A DNA stretch of 64,000 bases from Streptomyces sp. V3I8 (GCF_030817535.1 NZ_JAUSZL010000002.1:6200001-6264000), one strand, 5' to 3'. Shown: positions 43,876 through 53,628, counted from the stretch's first letter. Translations and numbers: made by a program. Notes: generated from the letters alone by a model not told the origin.

Positions 43876-44955
43876 ATGACCAGCAGCGAGACGTCCGTGC
43901 CGTTCCGCGCCGGACAGGAGGGCTACGCGAGTTTCCGCATCCCGGCCGTCGTCGCCACCGCGCGGGGAACCCTGCTCGCCTTCTGCGAGGGCAGGAAGAG
44001 CTCCCGTGACGACTTCGGCACCATCGACATCGTGCTCAAGCGGTCCACCGACGGGGGGCTGACCTGGGGACCGCTCCAGGTCGCCGCCGAGAACGGCGAG
44101 GCGCTGGCCGGCAACCCGGCCCCCGTCGTCCTCGACACCGGCAGGATCCTGCTCGTCCACATCCGCAACGCCGCCCTCGCCACCGAGGACGCCATCCGCC
44201 GCGGCAAGGTGGGCGCCGCCGACGGGCGCCGCGTCTGGGTCCGGCACAGCGACGACGACGGGGCCGCCTGGTCGGCCCCGAAGGAGGTCACGAAGCAGAC
44301 CAGGAAGACGGCCTGGCGCTGGTACGCCACCACCCCGGGCCACGCCCTGCAGCTCTCCACCGGACGGGTCGTCGTACCCGCCAACCACTCCCTGCCGCCG
44401 GCCGGCACGGACAACGGCACCGAGGGCAAGTACAACGGCGGGCACTGCCTGCTCAGCGACGACCGCGGCGGGACCTGGCGGATCGGGTACGTCGACGACA
44501 CCCCCGACGGCTACGTCAACGTGAACGAGACCACCGCCGCCGAACTCCCCGACGGCCGCGTCTACTTCAACACCCGTACCGACTCCACCGCCCCCGGCAC
44601 CCGCGCCGACGCGTACTCGCGGGACGGCGGCCGCACCCTGGTCAAGCCGTTCCGCCCGCAGGCCGGCCTCACCGGCCCGGTCGTCGAGGGCAGCGTGCTC
44701 CAGCTCCGCGACCCCGACGTCCTCCTTTACTCGGGCCCCGCCGACCCCGGCTTCCGCGCCCTGATGACGATCCGGGCGAGCCTCGACGACGGCGTCACCT
44801 GGCGGACGGCCCACACCGTGGACGGACTGCCCGCCGCGTACTCCGACCTCGTGCGCGTGGACGACGGCACGGTCGGGCTCCTCTACGAGACGGGCGACTT
44901 CGGCGCGTACGAGACGGTCACCTTCCGGCGGATCCCGGTGGCGGCCCTCACCTGA
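43876..44955 (+). CDS. GH33-type exo-alpha-sialidase without signal peptide
   Basis: A 359-residue six-bladed beta-propeller. The FRIP motif (20-23) supplies an Arg of the triad. Asp boxes are at STDGGLTW (57-64), SDDDGAAW, SDDRGGTW and SLDDGVTW. NETTAAEL provides the Glu and AYSDLVRV the nucleophilic Tyr region. No signal peptide or membrane anchor is present, so the enzyme is probably cytoplasmic, unlike the large secreted streptomycete sialidases. GGGAGAGGG precedes the ATG. No sialic acid transport or lyase genes adjoin it. Confidence 0.9.
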   Translation: MTSSETSVPFRAGQEGYASFRIPAVVATARGTLLAFCEGRKSSRDDFGTIDIVLKRSTDGGLTWGPLQVAAENGEALAGNPAPVVLDTGRILLVHIRNAALATEDAIRRGKVGAADGRRVWVRHSDDDGAAWSAPKEVTKQTRKTAWRWYATTPGHALQLSTGRVVVPANHSLPPAGTDNGTEGKYNGGHCLLSDDRGGTWRIGYVDDTPDGYVNVNETTAAELPDGRVYFNTRTDSTAPGTRADAYSRDGGRTLVKPFRPQAGLTGPVVEGSVLQLRDPDVLLYSGPADPGFRALMTIRASLDDGVTWRTAHTVDGLPAAYSDLVRVDDGTVGLLYETGDFGAYETVTFRRIPVAALT

Positions 44956-45022
44956 GCGGCGGACGTCCGAGCGGACCTCACCTGGGCGGCGGGCACCGCG
45001 GACCCGCACGTAAGGTCGGCCC

Positions 45023-45727
45023 ATGACCTCTACTGACAGCGCACAGAAGGCCCCCGCCAAGGACCCCTGGGACCTTCCCGACGTCTCCGGGCTCGTCGTC
45101 GGCGTGCTCGGCGGCACCGGTCCACAGGGCAAGGGACTGGCCTACCGGCTGGCCCGGGCCGGGCAGAAGGTGATCATCGGTTCGCGGGCCGCGGAGCGCG
45201 CGCGGGCCGCCGCCGACGAACTCGGACACGGTGTCGAGGGCGCCGACAACGCCGGGACCGCCCGCCGCAGCGACATCGTGATCGTCGCCGTGCCGTGGGA
45301 CGGGCACGGCGCGACCCTGGAGTCGCTGCGGGAGGAACTGGCGGGCAAGCTCGTCGTCGACTGCGTCAACCCGCTCGGCTTCGACAAGAAGGGCGCGTAC
45401 GCGCTGAAGCCCGAGGAGGGCAGCGCCGCCGAGCAGGCCGCCGCCCTGCTGCCGGACTCGCGGGTCACCGCCGCCTTCCACCACCTGTCGGCCGTCCTGC
45501 TCCAGGACCCCGGGATCGAGGAGATCGACACCGACGTGATGGTGCTGGGCGAGGAGCGGGCGGACGTCGAGCTCGTCCAGGCGCTGGCCGGCCGCATCCC
45601 CGGTATGCGCGGCATCTTCGCCGGACGGCTGCGCAACGCCCACCAGGTCGAGTCGCTGGTGGCGAACCTGATCTCGGTGAACCGGCGCTACAAGGCCCAC
45701 GCGGGCCTGCGGCTCACCGACCTGTAG
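45023..45727 (+). CDS. npdG: NADPH-dependent F420 reductase
   Basis: A 234-residue enzyme exchanging hydride between NADPH and coenzyme F420. The Rossmann start is VGVLGGTGPQGKGLAYRLARAGQKVIIGSR, with the Ser/Arg that select NADPH. DIVIVAVPWDGH and the C-terminal NLISVNRRYKAHAGLRLTDL are typical of actinobacterial NpdG. It is a single gene; F420-dependent enzymes are elsewhere in the genome. Confidence 0.92.
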   Translation: MTSTDSAQKAPAKDPWDLPDVSGLVVGVLGGTGPQGKGLAYRLARAGQKVIIGSRAAERARAAADELGHGVEGADNAGTARRSDIVIVAVPWDGHGATLESLREELAGKLVVDCVNPLGFDKKGAYALKPEEGSAAEQAAALLPDSRVTAAFHHLSAVLLQDPGIEEIDTDVMVLGEERADVELVQALAGRIPGMRGIFAGRLRNAHQVESLVANLISVNRRYKAHAGLRLTDL

Positions 45728-45875
45728 CAGTGCGGGGTCCGGGAGCGCGCGGCTGCGGGCGTGCCCGTGCGGGCGGGCTCCGGGGGTGGGGGACACTGGA
45801 GGCGAGTGTCCCCCTCCGGGATCCGCGCGTTCCGCCGGGCCCCGGAGCTCCCCGACCCCGACAGGAGCCGACCGC

Positions 45876-46064
45876 ATGTCCCGACTCGCCCTCTACGCCC
45901 TCGTCGTCTGCGTCCTCGCCGTCGCGGCGGCCGTCGTCTCCTTCGTCCAGGGCAGCCTGCTGGGGATCGTGTGGGTGCTGCTCGCAGGTCTGTCGTCCAA
46001 CATGACCTGGTACTACCTGCGCCGGGACCGGATGCGGCGCCGGGCGCCCTCCGTCACCGGCTGA
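45876..46064 (+). CDS. Small membrane protein, 62 residues
   Basis: Two hydrophobic stretches (LALYALVVCVLAVAAAVVSF and GIVWVLLAGLSSNMTWYYL) and a basic tail (RRDRMRRRAP). I do not recognise a named family. ACAGGAG precedes the ATG at 45876. Its end overlaps the convergent protease gene by 11 bases. Confidence 0.7.
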   Translation: MSRLALYALVVCVLAVAAAVVSFVQGSLLGIVWVLLAGLSSNMTWYYLRRDRMRRRAPSVTG

Positions 46065-46854
46065 CCGAGCAGTACTGGTCGGTCTCCGTCCAGAACCGGT
46101 ACAGGTTCTGCCCGCAGTACGTACGGATCTCGTCGATGCCCAGGGTGCGCAGCAGCGCGTCGATCGCGTCGAAGAACTGGTGGTTCACCTCGGGGATCCA
46201 CAGGATCGCGAAGACGAAGAGCAGTCCGAACGGCGCGTACGGCTCGACCTGGCGACGGACGCCGTGCGACAGCCAGGGCTCGATCACGCCGTAGCCGTCC
46301 AGGCCCGGGATCGGCAGGAAGTTCAGCAGCGCGGCCGTGACCTGCAGCATCGCCAGGAACGCGAGGGCGAACTGGAACTCCACCGGTACGCCGTCCAGCG
46401 CGTCCAGCCAGAACGGGGCCGTGCAGACGACGGCGAACAGCACGTTCGTCAGCGGACCCGCCGCCGAGATCAGGCTGTGCCTCCAGCGGCCCCGGATGCG
46501 GTTGCGCTCGATGAACACCGCGCCGCCGGGCAGGCCGATACCGCCCATGATGACGAAGATCACCGGCAGCACGATGCTGAGCAGCGCGTGCGTGTACTTC
46601 AGCGGGTTCAGGGTCAGGTAGCCCTTCGCGCCGATCGAGATGTCGCCGCTGTGCAGGGCCGTGCGCGCGTGCGCGTACTCGTGCAGACACAGCGAGACGA
46701 TCCACGCGGCCGTCACGAACAGGAAGACGGCGATGCCGGGCTGCTCGGCGAAGCCCGTCCAGGTGGCCCAGCCGGTCACCGCCGCGACGGCCACGATCCC
46801 GATGAACACCGGGCTGATCTGCCGGTCGCTGTGCCGGTTGGTGGCGGTGGTCAT
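46054..46854 (-). CDS. Site-2 protease family (M50) membrane metalloprotease
   Basis: A 266-residue polytopic protein. The zinc motif HEYAH lies in the second helix (LCLHEYAHARTALHSGD), and the third ligand is in NFLPIPGLDGYG, matching the NPxPxxDG pattern. The group is the Rv-type SpoIVFB-like branch without CBS domain. Such enzymes cut membrane proteins, for instance anti-sigma factors; its substrate is not evident. Confidence 0.9.
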   Translation of the reverse strand: MTTATNRHSDRQISPVFIGIVAVAAVTGWATWTGFAEQPGIAVFLFVTAAWIVSLCLHEYAHARTALHSGDISIGAKGYLTLNPLKYTHALLSIVLPVIFVIMGGIGLPGGAVFIERNRIRGRWRHSLISAAGPLTNVLFAVVCTAPFWLDALDGVPVEFQFALAFLAMLQVTAALLNFLPIPGLDGYGVIEPWLSHGVRRQVEPYAPFGLLFVFAILWIPEVNHQFFDAIDALLRTLGIDEIRTYCGQNLYRFWTETDQYCSVSR

Positions 46855-47033
46855 GGGGTGGGGCTCCCTGGAATGCTCGAACGGGCTGGGTGTGGCGGGT
46901 CGACCGTACCGGTGGTGCGAGGAGAACGTCCTACCCAGGGTCGGAGGTTCCTACGGCTCCCCGCCCCTTCCCGGGCACCCGCTGTCCACGCCGGTCCGAA
47001 ATCCGGAGCGGGCCCGGTCCGTCAACAGGGACA

Positions 47034-50000
47034 ATGGTGCGCGTGCGCTACCGCATCCTCGGCACCACCCAGGCACTCCGTACCGACGGCACCCTCGTAC
47101 CGGTCGGCGGGGCGCGGCTGCGCGCTCTGCTGACCGTGCTCGCCCTGCGCCCCGGCCGGACCGTCTCCGCGCCCGTGCTGGTCGACGAGGTGTGGGGCGC
47201 CGACCCCCCGTCCGACGCCCCGGGCGCGCTGCAGGCCCTGGTGGGACGGCTGCGCCGGGCCCTCGGCGCGGACACGATCGGCTCCGCCGAGGGCGGCTAC
47301 CGGCTGCGCGCGGCGGCCGACGACGTCGACCTGCACCGTTTCGAACGGCTCGCGGGCGAGGGCCTCCGCGCGCTGGCCGACGGCGACCCGGGCAAGGCGG
47401 CCGTCGTCCTCGACGACGCCCTCGCCCTGTGGCGGGGCCCCGCGCTCGCCGACCTCCCGGACCGTTCGGCCGAGTCGGCCCGCTGGGAGACCCGCCGCCT
47501 CGACGTCCGGCGCGCCCGTCTCACCGCCGCCCTCGCCCTCGGCCACGCCGAACAGTGCCTGCCCGACCTCACCGCGCTCTGCGACGCCCACCCCCTGGAC
47601 GAGCCCCTCCAACTGCTGCGCCTGCGCGCCTTGCGCGACGCGGGCCGCGCGGCGGAGGCCCTGGCCGGCTACGAGACCGTGCGCCGCCTGCTGGCCGACC
47701 GCCTCGGCACCGACCCGGGCCCGGACCTGCGCGCCCTGCACGGAGAGCTGCTGAACGGCACCCCGTCCGGGCAGGGCCCGCCCCCGGACGGCCACCGCCC
47801 GGGCCCCCCGCACGGCGACGCCACCGGGCCGCTCCCGCGCGGCGGCGGCCCCGGGTCCGCCCCGTACGACCCCGCAGGCGCCGGCCCCGCAGGCCCCGGC
47901 GCCGCGGCCGCCCCGCGCGAGCGGCCCGTGTCGCGCGGGAACCTGCGGGCCCGGCTCACCTCCTTCGTGGGCCGGGACACGGATCTGGCCACCATCCGGG
48001 GGGACCTCGCGGGAGCGCGGCTCGTCACCCTGCTGGGGCCGGGCGGCGCCGGCAAGACCCGGCTGTCGCAGGAGGCGGCGGAGAGCGTCGCCGACTCCGT
48101 GCCCGACGGGGTGTGGCTGGCCGAACTGGCGCCCGTCGACGACCCGGAGGCCGTCCCCGAGGCCGTCCTCACCGCCGTCGGCGCACGCGAGACCGTGCTG
48201 CGCAGCGCCGGGGCCGAGGAGCTGCGGGTCGTCACCGACCGGCAGGACGACCCGCTCGTACGGCTCACCGAGCACTGCGGCAAACGCCGCATGCTGATCG
48301 TCCTCGACAACTGCGAGCACGTCATCGACGCCGCCGCCCGGCTCGTCGAGCAACTGCTGGAGCGCTGCCCCGGCCTGACCGTACTGGCCACCAGCCGCGA
48401 ACCCCTCGGTGTACCCGGGGAGTTGCTGCGGCCGGTCGAGCCGCTGCCCGAGCCGTACGCGCTGAAGCTGCTCGCCGACCGGGGCGCCGCCGCCCGGCCC
48501 GGTTTCCGCGTCGAGGACGACCCGGAGGCCGCCGCCGAGATCTGCCGGCGCCTCGACGGACTGCCGCTCGCCATCGAACTCGCCGCCGCCCGGCTGCGGA
48601 TGCTCACCCCGCGCCAGATCGCCGACCGCCTGGACAACCGTTTCCGCCTCCTGACCTCGGGCAGCCGTACGGTCCTGCCGCGCCAGCAGACCCTGCGTGC
48701 GGTCGTCGACTGGTCCTGGGACCTGCTGGACGAGGACGAACGCGACGTCCTGCGGCGGCTGTCCGTCTTCGCGGGCGGCTGCGACCTCGCCGCCGCCGAG
48801 GCCGTCTGCGGCCCCGCCGCGCTGGAGGCCCTGGGCTCCCTCGTCGACAAGTCCCTCGTGGTGGCCGCCCCCTCGGGCAGCGAGGGCGAGATGCGCTACC
48901 GGCTCCTGGAGACCGTCGCCGAGTACGCGGGACAGCGGCTCGACGCGAGCGGCGAACGCTCCGCGACCGAGCGCGCCCACCTCACGTACTACCGCGAACT
49001 CGCCCGTACCACCGACGCGTTGCTGCGCGGTCCCGGCCAGCGCGCGGCCATCGAACTGCTGCAGCTGGAGAGCGAGAACACCCGCGCCGCACTGCAGCAC
49101 GCCGTCGCCGAGGGCGACGAGCAGGAGGCGCTCTGCCTCGTCCTCTCCCTCGCCTGGTACTGGCAGATCCGCGACGTGCGCATGGTCGCCCGCAACTGGT
49201 CGCGGGAGGCCATAGCGCTGGGCCCCGACCCGTTCGCGCCGGGCGCCGAGCGCGCCGTCCCGCTGTACGAGTCCTGCATCGCGGCCCCGCCGCCCATGAG
49301 CCCGGAGGTCCTCGCCGAGGCCCGGCGCGGCGTCCATCTGCTCAACATGGCGCACATGGACCTGGAGACGGACAGCTGGCAGACACCGGAGGCCGAGGCC
49401 AGGCTGAGCCGCATCACCGGCACCTACGAGCCCGGCTTCCCGCAGGTCTGCCGCAACCCCGGCTACCTCTGGTTCTACGCCGTGCTGATGACCGGGAAGA
49501 TCGAACGGCTGCGCGAGGTCATCGACGCGAGCGTGGAGACCTGCCGCGAACTCGGTTACACCTGGGAGCTGGCCGTCGCCCTGCAGATGCGCGCCAACAT
49601 GCTCGCCAACCGTGCCGACTGGGCCGGTGACGCGACCCGCGACGCCAACGAGTCGCTGGAGCTCTTCGTCGGGCTGGAGGACGGCTGGGGCGCCGCCGAG
49701 GCCCTCTCCGCGCGGGGCGAGGCCCATGAGCGCCGGGGTGAGTACGAGCTCGCGGCGGCGGACTACGAGACGGCCATCACCCACGCCGAGCTCCTCGGCG
49801 CCCGCGCCCAGGCGGCCGTCCTCAGCGCCCGCCTCGGCAGCGTCCTCATCGACGCGGGCCTGACCGAGCGGGGCGAGCGGCTGCTGCGCGACGTGCTGGA
49901 ACAGGGCGACGGCACGCACAACGAGGCGATGCCCGGGGCCCGGCTCTTCCTCGCGATGTGCCTGGGCCGCACCGGCCGGATCCCCGAGGCCCGCATGCAG

Positions 50001-50435
50001 ATCGAGCGGCTGCGCAACGACTTCGGCGCCGTCAGGGTCATGATCTTCGACGGGTTCGTATGGGGCGTGGAGGCCTGGCTGGACTCGATGGAGGGCCTGT
50101 ACGAGGAGGCGTTGACGAAGGTGCGCAGCGCCCTGGACCGGGCCAAGGACCCGCTGGCGCAGCTGATCGCCCCGCACATGTTCTCCGCGCACCTCACCAC
50201 CGCCGCCCTCGCGCTCGCCGGGGCCGACGGCGGCCGGCGCGCCCCGGACGCCGCCCGCTGCCTGGGCGCCGCCGACGGGCTGCTGCCGCCCGCGCACTTC
50301 CGGGTCGTCATGGAGCGCGAGATGCGGGCACGGGCGGAGACGGCGGCGCGCGCGGTCCTCGGCGACGCGGCGTACGAGAGCGCGTACGCGGAGGGCGACG
50401 GCCTCTCCTGCGAGGAGGCCGCCGCCCTGGTCTGA
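47034..50435 (+). CDS. SARP-like regulator with BTAD, NB-ARC and TPR domains
   Basis: A 1133-residue regulator. The winged helix (about 3-95, RYRILGTTQALR to GGYRLRA) and BTAD (about 100-240) are followed by a Pro/Gly-rich linker, then an ATPase with Walker A GPGGAGKT (335-342), Walker-B-like MLIVLDNCEHV and GLPLAIELAAARLRML. The C-terminal half is TPR-like. ATG 47034 is used; GTG 47043 gives the family-like RYRILG start and is equally possible. It lies convergent to a DrrAB-like exporter. Compared with the first SARP of the window, its NB-ARC part is closer to the LuxR/MalT-like group. Confidence 0.88.
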   Translation: MVRVRYRILGTTQALRTDGTLVPVGGARLRALLTVLALRPGRTVSAPVLVDEVWGADPPSDAPGALQALVGRLRRALGADTIGSAEGGYRLRAAADDVDLHRFERLAGEGLRALADGDPGKAAVVLDDALALWRGPALADLPDRSAESARWETRRLDVRRARLTAALALGHAEQCLPDLTALCDAHPLDEPLQLLRLRALRDAGRAAEALAGYETVRRLLADRLGTDPGPDLRALHGELLNGTPSGQGPPPDGHRPGPPHGDATGPLPRGGGPGSAPYDPAGAGPAGPGAAAAPRERPVSRGNLRARLTSFVGRDTDLATIRGDLAGARLVTLLGPGGAGKTRLSQEAAESVADSVPDGVWLAELAPVDDPEAVPEAVLTAVGARETVLRSAGAEELRVVTDRQDDPLVRLTEHCGKRRMLIVLDNCEHVIDAAARLVEQLLERCPGLTVLATSREPLGVPGELLRPVEPLPEPYALKLLADRGAAARPGFRVEDDPEAAAEICRRLDGLPLAIELAAARLRMLTPRQIADRLDNRFRLLTSGSRTVLPRQQTLRAVVDWSWDLLDEDERDVLRRLSVFAGGCDLAAAEAVCGPAALEALGSLVDKSLVVAAPSGSEGEMRYRLLETVAEYAGQRLDASGERSATERAHLTYYRELARTTDALLRGPGQRAAIELLQLESENTRAALQHAVAEGDEQEALCLVLSLAWYWQIRDVRMVARNWSREAIALGPDPFAPGAERAVPLYESCIAAPPPMSPEVLAEARRGVHLLNMAHMDLETDSWQTPEAEARLSRITGTYEPGFPQVCRNPGYLWFYAVLMTGKIERLREVIDASVETCRELGYTWELAVALQMRANMLANRADWAGDATRDANESLELFVGLEDGWGAAEALSARGEAHERRGEYELAAADYETAITHAELLGARAQAAVLSARLGSVLIDAGLTERGERLLRDVLEQGDGTHNEAMPGARLFLAMCLGRTGRIPEARMQIERLRNDFGAVRVMIFDGFVWGVEAWLDSMEGLYEEALTKVRSALDRAKDPLAQLIAPHMFSAHLTTAALALAGADGGRRAPDAARCLGAADGLLPPAHFRVVMEREMRARAETAARAVLGDAAYESAYAEGDGLSCEEAAALV

Positions 50436-50451
50436 CCCGGGGTGGCCCGGC

Positions 50452-51279
50452 TCAGCTCTTGGTGCGGTACTTGTGGATCGCGATCGGGGCCATCACCACG
50501 GTGATGACGACCGACCACAGCAGGGTGGTCGTGACGTCGTGGGCGATCGGCTGCCCGCCGTTCATCAGGCCCCGGGCCGCGTCCGCGAGGGACGACAGCG
50601 GGTTGTAGTCGGTGAACGTCTGCAGCCAGCCCGGCATGGTGGACGGCGGCGAGAAGATCGACGAACCGAACTGCAGTGGCATCAGCACGAGGAACCCCAT
50701 TCCCTGGATGGCCTGGGCGTTCTTCATCATCACGCCCATGGTGAGGAAGATCCACATGATGGAGGAGCCGAAGACCAGGGCCAGGCCGATGGCAGCGAAC
50801 AGGCCGGGGACGTTCGACACGGACAGCCCGATCAGGAAACCGACCGAGAGCAGGATCGCGATGGCGAGCAACAGCCTGCCGATCTCGACCGCGATCTTGG
50901 CGATCAGGACCGAGGCACGGGAGATCGGCAGGGACCGGAAGCGGTCCATCACGCCCGTCTGGAAGTCCTGGTTGAAGCCGGTGCCCACGCCCATGGCGAG
51001 GTTCATGCCCATCATCGCCATGAGGCCCGGGACCACGTAGTTGACGTACTCGTCCTGGTTGCCCTTGCCGGCGATCGCGCCGCCGAAGACGAACACGAAG
51101 AGCAGCGTGAACACGATCGGCATCAGGATGACGTCGAACATGGACTCCGGGTCCTGCCGGATCCACAGCACGTTGCGGCGGACCAGGGCGCTGATGTGCC
51201 GCAGGTGGGCGCGCAGCCCGACCCGGGGGGCGTCGTCGGCGGCGACGGCGGCGGGGGAGTCGAGCACGGCGGCGCTCAT
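50452..51279 (-). CDS. ABC-2 type exporter permease, DrrB-like
   Basis: A 275-residue membrane protein with six helices. It has an Ala-rich N-terminus, then RRNVLWIRQDPESMFDVILMPIVFTLLFVFVFGG and the conserved GFNQDFQTGVMDRFRSLPISR, typical of DrrB-type antibiotic exporter permeases. It is partner of the ATPase gene upstream (ATGA overlap). Confidence 0.92.
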   Translation of the reverse strand: MSAAVLDSPAAVAADDAPRVGLRAHLRHISALVRRNVLWIRQDPESMFDVILMPIVFTLLFVFVFGGAIAGKGNQDEYVNYVVPGLMAMMGMNLAMGVGTGFNQDFQTGVMDRFRSLPISRASVLIAKIAVEIGRLLLAIAILLSVGFLIGLSVSNVPGLFAAIGLALVFGSSIMWIFLTMGVMMKNAQAIQGMGFLVLMPLQFGSSIFSPPSTMPGWLQTFTDYNPLSSLADAARGLMNGGQPIAHDVTTTLLWSVVITVVMAPIAIHKYRTKS

Positions 51280-52322
51280 ACGGCGGCCTCCTCGTAGGAG
51301 CGGTCGGCCGGGGCGTCACGCGGGTCGGTCGGATCGGTGGCCCGGTGGCCCGTGAGGGAGAGGAACACCTCGTCCAGGCTGGGCAGTTCGGTGGCGAGGC
51401 CCGCGAGGGTGATGCCGCGGGCGGTGAGCGCGCCGACCACCGCGGTCAGCTGCTCGTCGCTGAGGATCGGGACGAGGACCGTGCCGGTGGAGGCGTCCAC
51501 CGTGGCGCTGCCCGGACCGGTGAGGCCGAACTCGTCGAGCGCGGTGGCCGTCGGGCGCAGCTCCAGCGGGTCGGCCGGGCGGATGCGCAGGGTGCGGCCG
51601 CCGACCTTCGCCTTCAACTCGTCGATGGCGCCGTTCGCGATGACCTTGCCGCGGTCGATGACCGTCAGCTCGTTCGCGAGCTGCTCGGCCTCCTCCATGT
51701 ACTGGGTGGTCAGCAGGACGGTCACACCGTCGCCGACCATCCGCTTGACCTCGGTCCACACCTCTTTGCGGGTACGCGGGTCCAGACCGGTCGTCGGCTC
51801 GTCCAGGAACAGGACGGTCGGGCTGCCGATCATGGACGCGGCGAGGTCGAGGCGGCGGCGCATGCCCCCGGAGTACGTGCTTGCGGGCCGCTTGGCCGCG
51901 TCGGTGAGGGAGAAGCGCTCCAGGAGTTCGTCCGCACGGGTGCGGGCGTCCTTGCGGGGCAGGTCGAGGAGCCGGCCGATCAGGTAGAGGTTCTCGCGCC
52001 CGGAGAGCTTCTCGTCCACGGAGGCGTACTGACCGGTGAGGCCTATCACCCGGCGCAGGCGGCGGGGCTGGCGCACGACGTCGAAGCCGGCGACCGTGGC
52101 CCGGCCCGAGTCGGGGACGAGCAGGGTGGAGAGGATGCGTACGAGGGTCGTCTTGCCCGCGCCGTTCGGGCCGAGCACGCCGCGGACGGTGCCTTCGCGC
52201 ACGTCCAGGTCCACGCCGTCCAGTGCCTTGGTCTCGCCGTAGTGCTTGACCAGCCCCCGCACGGTGACGGCGTGCGGACGGCCCGTGCCGTCCTGCCGGG
52301 GATCTTTGTCGATTCGCGTCAT
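51276..52322 (-). CDS. ABC-2 type exporter ATP-binding protein, DrrA-like
   Basis: A 348-residue ATPase. Walker A is GPNGAGKTT, followed by VIGLTGQYASVDEKLSGRENL, signature YSGGMRRRLDLAASM and Walker B VLFLDEPTTGLDP. The C-terminal extension of about 100 residues with LPSLDEVFLSLTGH is the DrrA-type tail. ATG 52322 follows GGGAG; GTG 52352 is an alternative. With the permease it would export a hydrophobic drug or metabolite. Confidence 0.93.
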   Translation of the reverse strand: MTRIDKDPRQDGTGRPHAVTVRGLVKHYGETKALDGVDLDVREGTVRGVLGPNGAGKTTLVRILSTLLVPDSGRATVAGFDVVRQPRRLRRVIGLTGQYASVDEKLSGRENLYLIGRLLDLPRKDARTRADELLERFSLTDAAKRPASTYSGGMRRRLDLAASMIGSPTVLFLDEPTTGLDPRTRKEVWTEVKRMVGDGVTVLLTTQYMEEAEQLANELTVIDRGKVIANGAIDELKAKVGGRTLRIRPADPLELRPTATALDEFGLTGPGSATVDASTGTVLVPILSDEQLTAVVGALTARGITLAGLATELPSLDEVFLSLTGHRATDPTDPRDAPADRSYEEAAV

Positions 52323-52452
52323 GCCGACCAAACTCCCACGCCCCACCGACAAACCACCGACAGCCGGCCGACAGGCTCCCGGACCTCCGGCCCCCCGGCG
52401 TCCGAGGAGCGGGGTCCGGGGACGGGAAGGGGCGGCGGAGGCGGAAAAATAC

Positions 52453-52486
52453 GGCAGCCCGCCGACGGGGGAATCGGCGGGCTGCC
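52453..52486 (-). terminator. 13-bp hairpin downstream of panB
   Basis: Arms 52453-52465 and 52474-52486 are exact reverse complements around an 8-base loop. On the minus strand the stem is followed by GTATTTTT, so it looks like a true intrinsic terminator of panB. Confidence 0.9.
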
Positions 52487-52502
52487 TCTGTGCCGCAGTG
52501 GA

Positions 52503-53369
52503 TCAGTGGACGGAGTGCTCCTCCTGAGGGAACGTTCCGCCGGTCACATCGTCGGCGAACGCCTTCGCCGCGTCCCCCATCACCCGCCGCAGATCGGCGT
52601 ACTGCTTCACGAACCGCGGCATCTTCCCGCCCGTGAGCCCGAGCATGTCGGTCCACACAAGGACCTGCGCGTCCGTCTCGGCCCCCGCCCCGATCCCGAC
52701 GGTCGGAATGTGCAGCGTCCGCGTCACCTCGGCGGCCAGCTCGGCCGGCACGAGTTCCAGCACGACGGCGAAGGCGCCCGCGTCCTGCACGGCCTTGGCG
52801 TCGCGCAGAAGCTGCTGCGCGGCCTCCTCGCCCCGCCCCTGCACCCGGTATCCCATGGAGTTCACGGACTGCGGCGTGAGCCCGATGTGCGCCATCACGG
52901 GGATGCCGGACTCCACGAGCAGCCGGATCTGTCCGTGCGAGCGCTCACCGCCCTCCAGCTTGACGGCCCCGACCCCGGCCTCCTTCACCAGCCGGGTCGC
53001 CGACCGCAGGGCCTGCACCGGCCCCTCCTGGTACGACCCGAAGGGCAGGTCGCCGACGACGAGGGCGCGCGAGGTGCCCCGTACGACGGCCGCCGACAGC
53101 ATGGTCATCTCGTCGAGGGTGACGGGGACGGTCGTCTCGTACCCCAGGTGACAGTTGCCCGCCGAGTCGCCGACGAGCATGACCGGGATGCCGGCCTCGT
53201 CGAAGACGGACGCGGTCATCGCGTCGTACGCGGTGAGCATCGGCCACTTCTCGCCGCGCTCCTTGGCCACCGTGATGTCGCGGACGGTGATACGGCGGGT
53301 GCCCTTGCCTCCGTACAGTGCTTTGCTGCTGCTGTCGGCGGGCTTCGGGGCAGCCGGGGGCTGCGTCAT
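52503..53369 (-). CDS. panB: 3-methyl-2-oxobutanoate hydroxymethyltransferase
   Basis: A 288-residue TIM-barrel enzyme making ketopantoate from ketoisovalerate and methylene-tetrahydrofolate in pantothenate synthesis. VGDSAGNCHLGYETTVPVTLDEM supplies the metal Asp and loop, and AHIGLTPQSV, LELVP and PTVGIGAG are family motifs. The N-terminus has a short Pro/Lys-rich leader. AAGGAG lies seven bases before ATG 53369. It stands alone here, without panC or panD. Confidence 0.95.
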   Translation of the reverse strand: MTQPPAAPKPADSSSKALYGGKGTRRITVRDITVAKERGEKWPMLTAYDAMTASVFDEAGIPVMLVGDSAGNCHLGYETTVPVTLDEMTMLSAAVVRGTSRALVVGDLPFGSYQEGPVQALRSATRLVKEAGVGAVKLEGGERSHGQIRLLVESGIPVMAHIGLTPQSVNSMGYRVQGRGEEAAQQLLRDAKAVQDAGAFAVVLELVPAELAAEVTRTLHIPTVGIGAGAETDAQVLVWTDMLGLTGGKMPRFVKQYADLRRVMGDAAKAFADDVTGGTFPQEEHSVH

Positions 53370-53583
53370 GGCAACGGCTCCTTCAGTCATCTCGAGGCGC
53401 CCTGACGGCGTCCCCGGATCACCTCCATGGTGGCACCTCGTGCCATGGAACGGCTAGGGGGTCCACCGTGGGCCTCGTCTCGCCCCCGGCCGGGTTTCCC
53501 GCCGGGACCGCACCGGGTCCCGGCGCGGTCACCGCAGGAGCCAAGTCCGTCTCCAGAGCTCGTAAGGTCTCGGTAAAGGACTC

Positions 53584-53606
53584 CGATACGAGACGGTCTC
53601 GTATCG
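53584..53606. promoter_or_regulatory. Palindromic operator before the DHA2 efflux gene
   Basis: CGATACGAGAC (53584-53594) and GTCTCGTATCG (53596-53606) are perfect 11-bp arms around one G, 22 bases before the MFS ATG. This is the size and symmetry of a TetR-family site. The TetR gene behind the pump is the natural candidate. Confidence 0.75.
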
Positions 53607-53628
53607 AATCTCCTCTAGCCTTTTCGGC

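Noticed and set aside
47022..50297. 1091-codon open minus-strand frame opposite the second SARP gene
   Set aside because: Antisense shadow of a strongly supported regulator.
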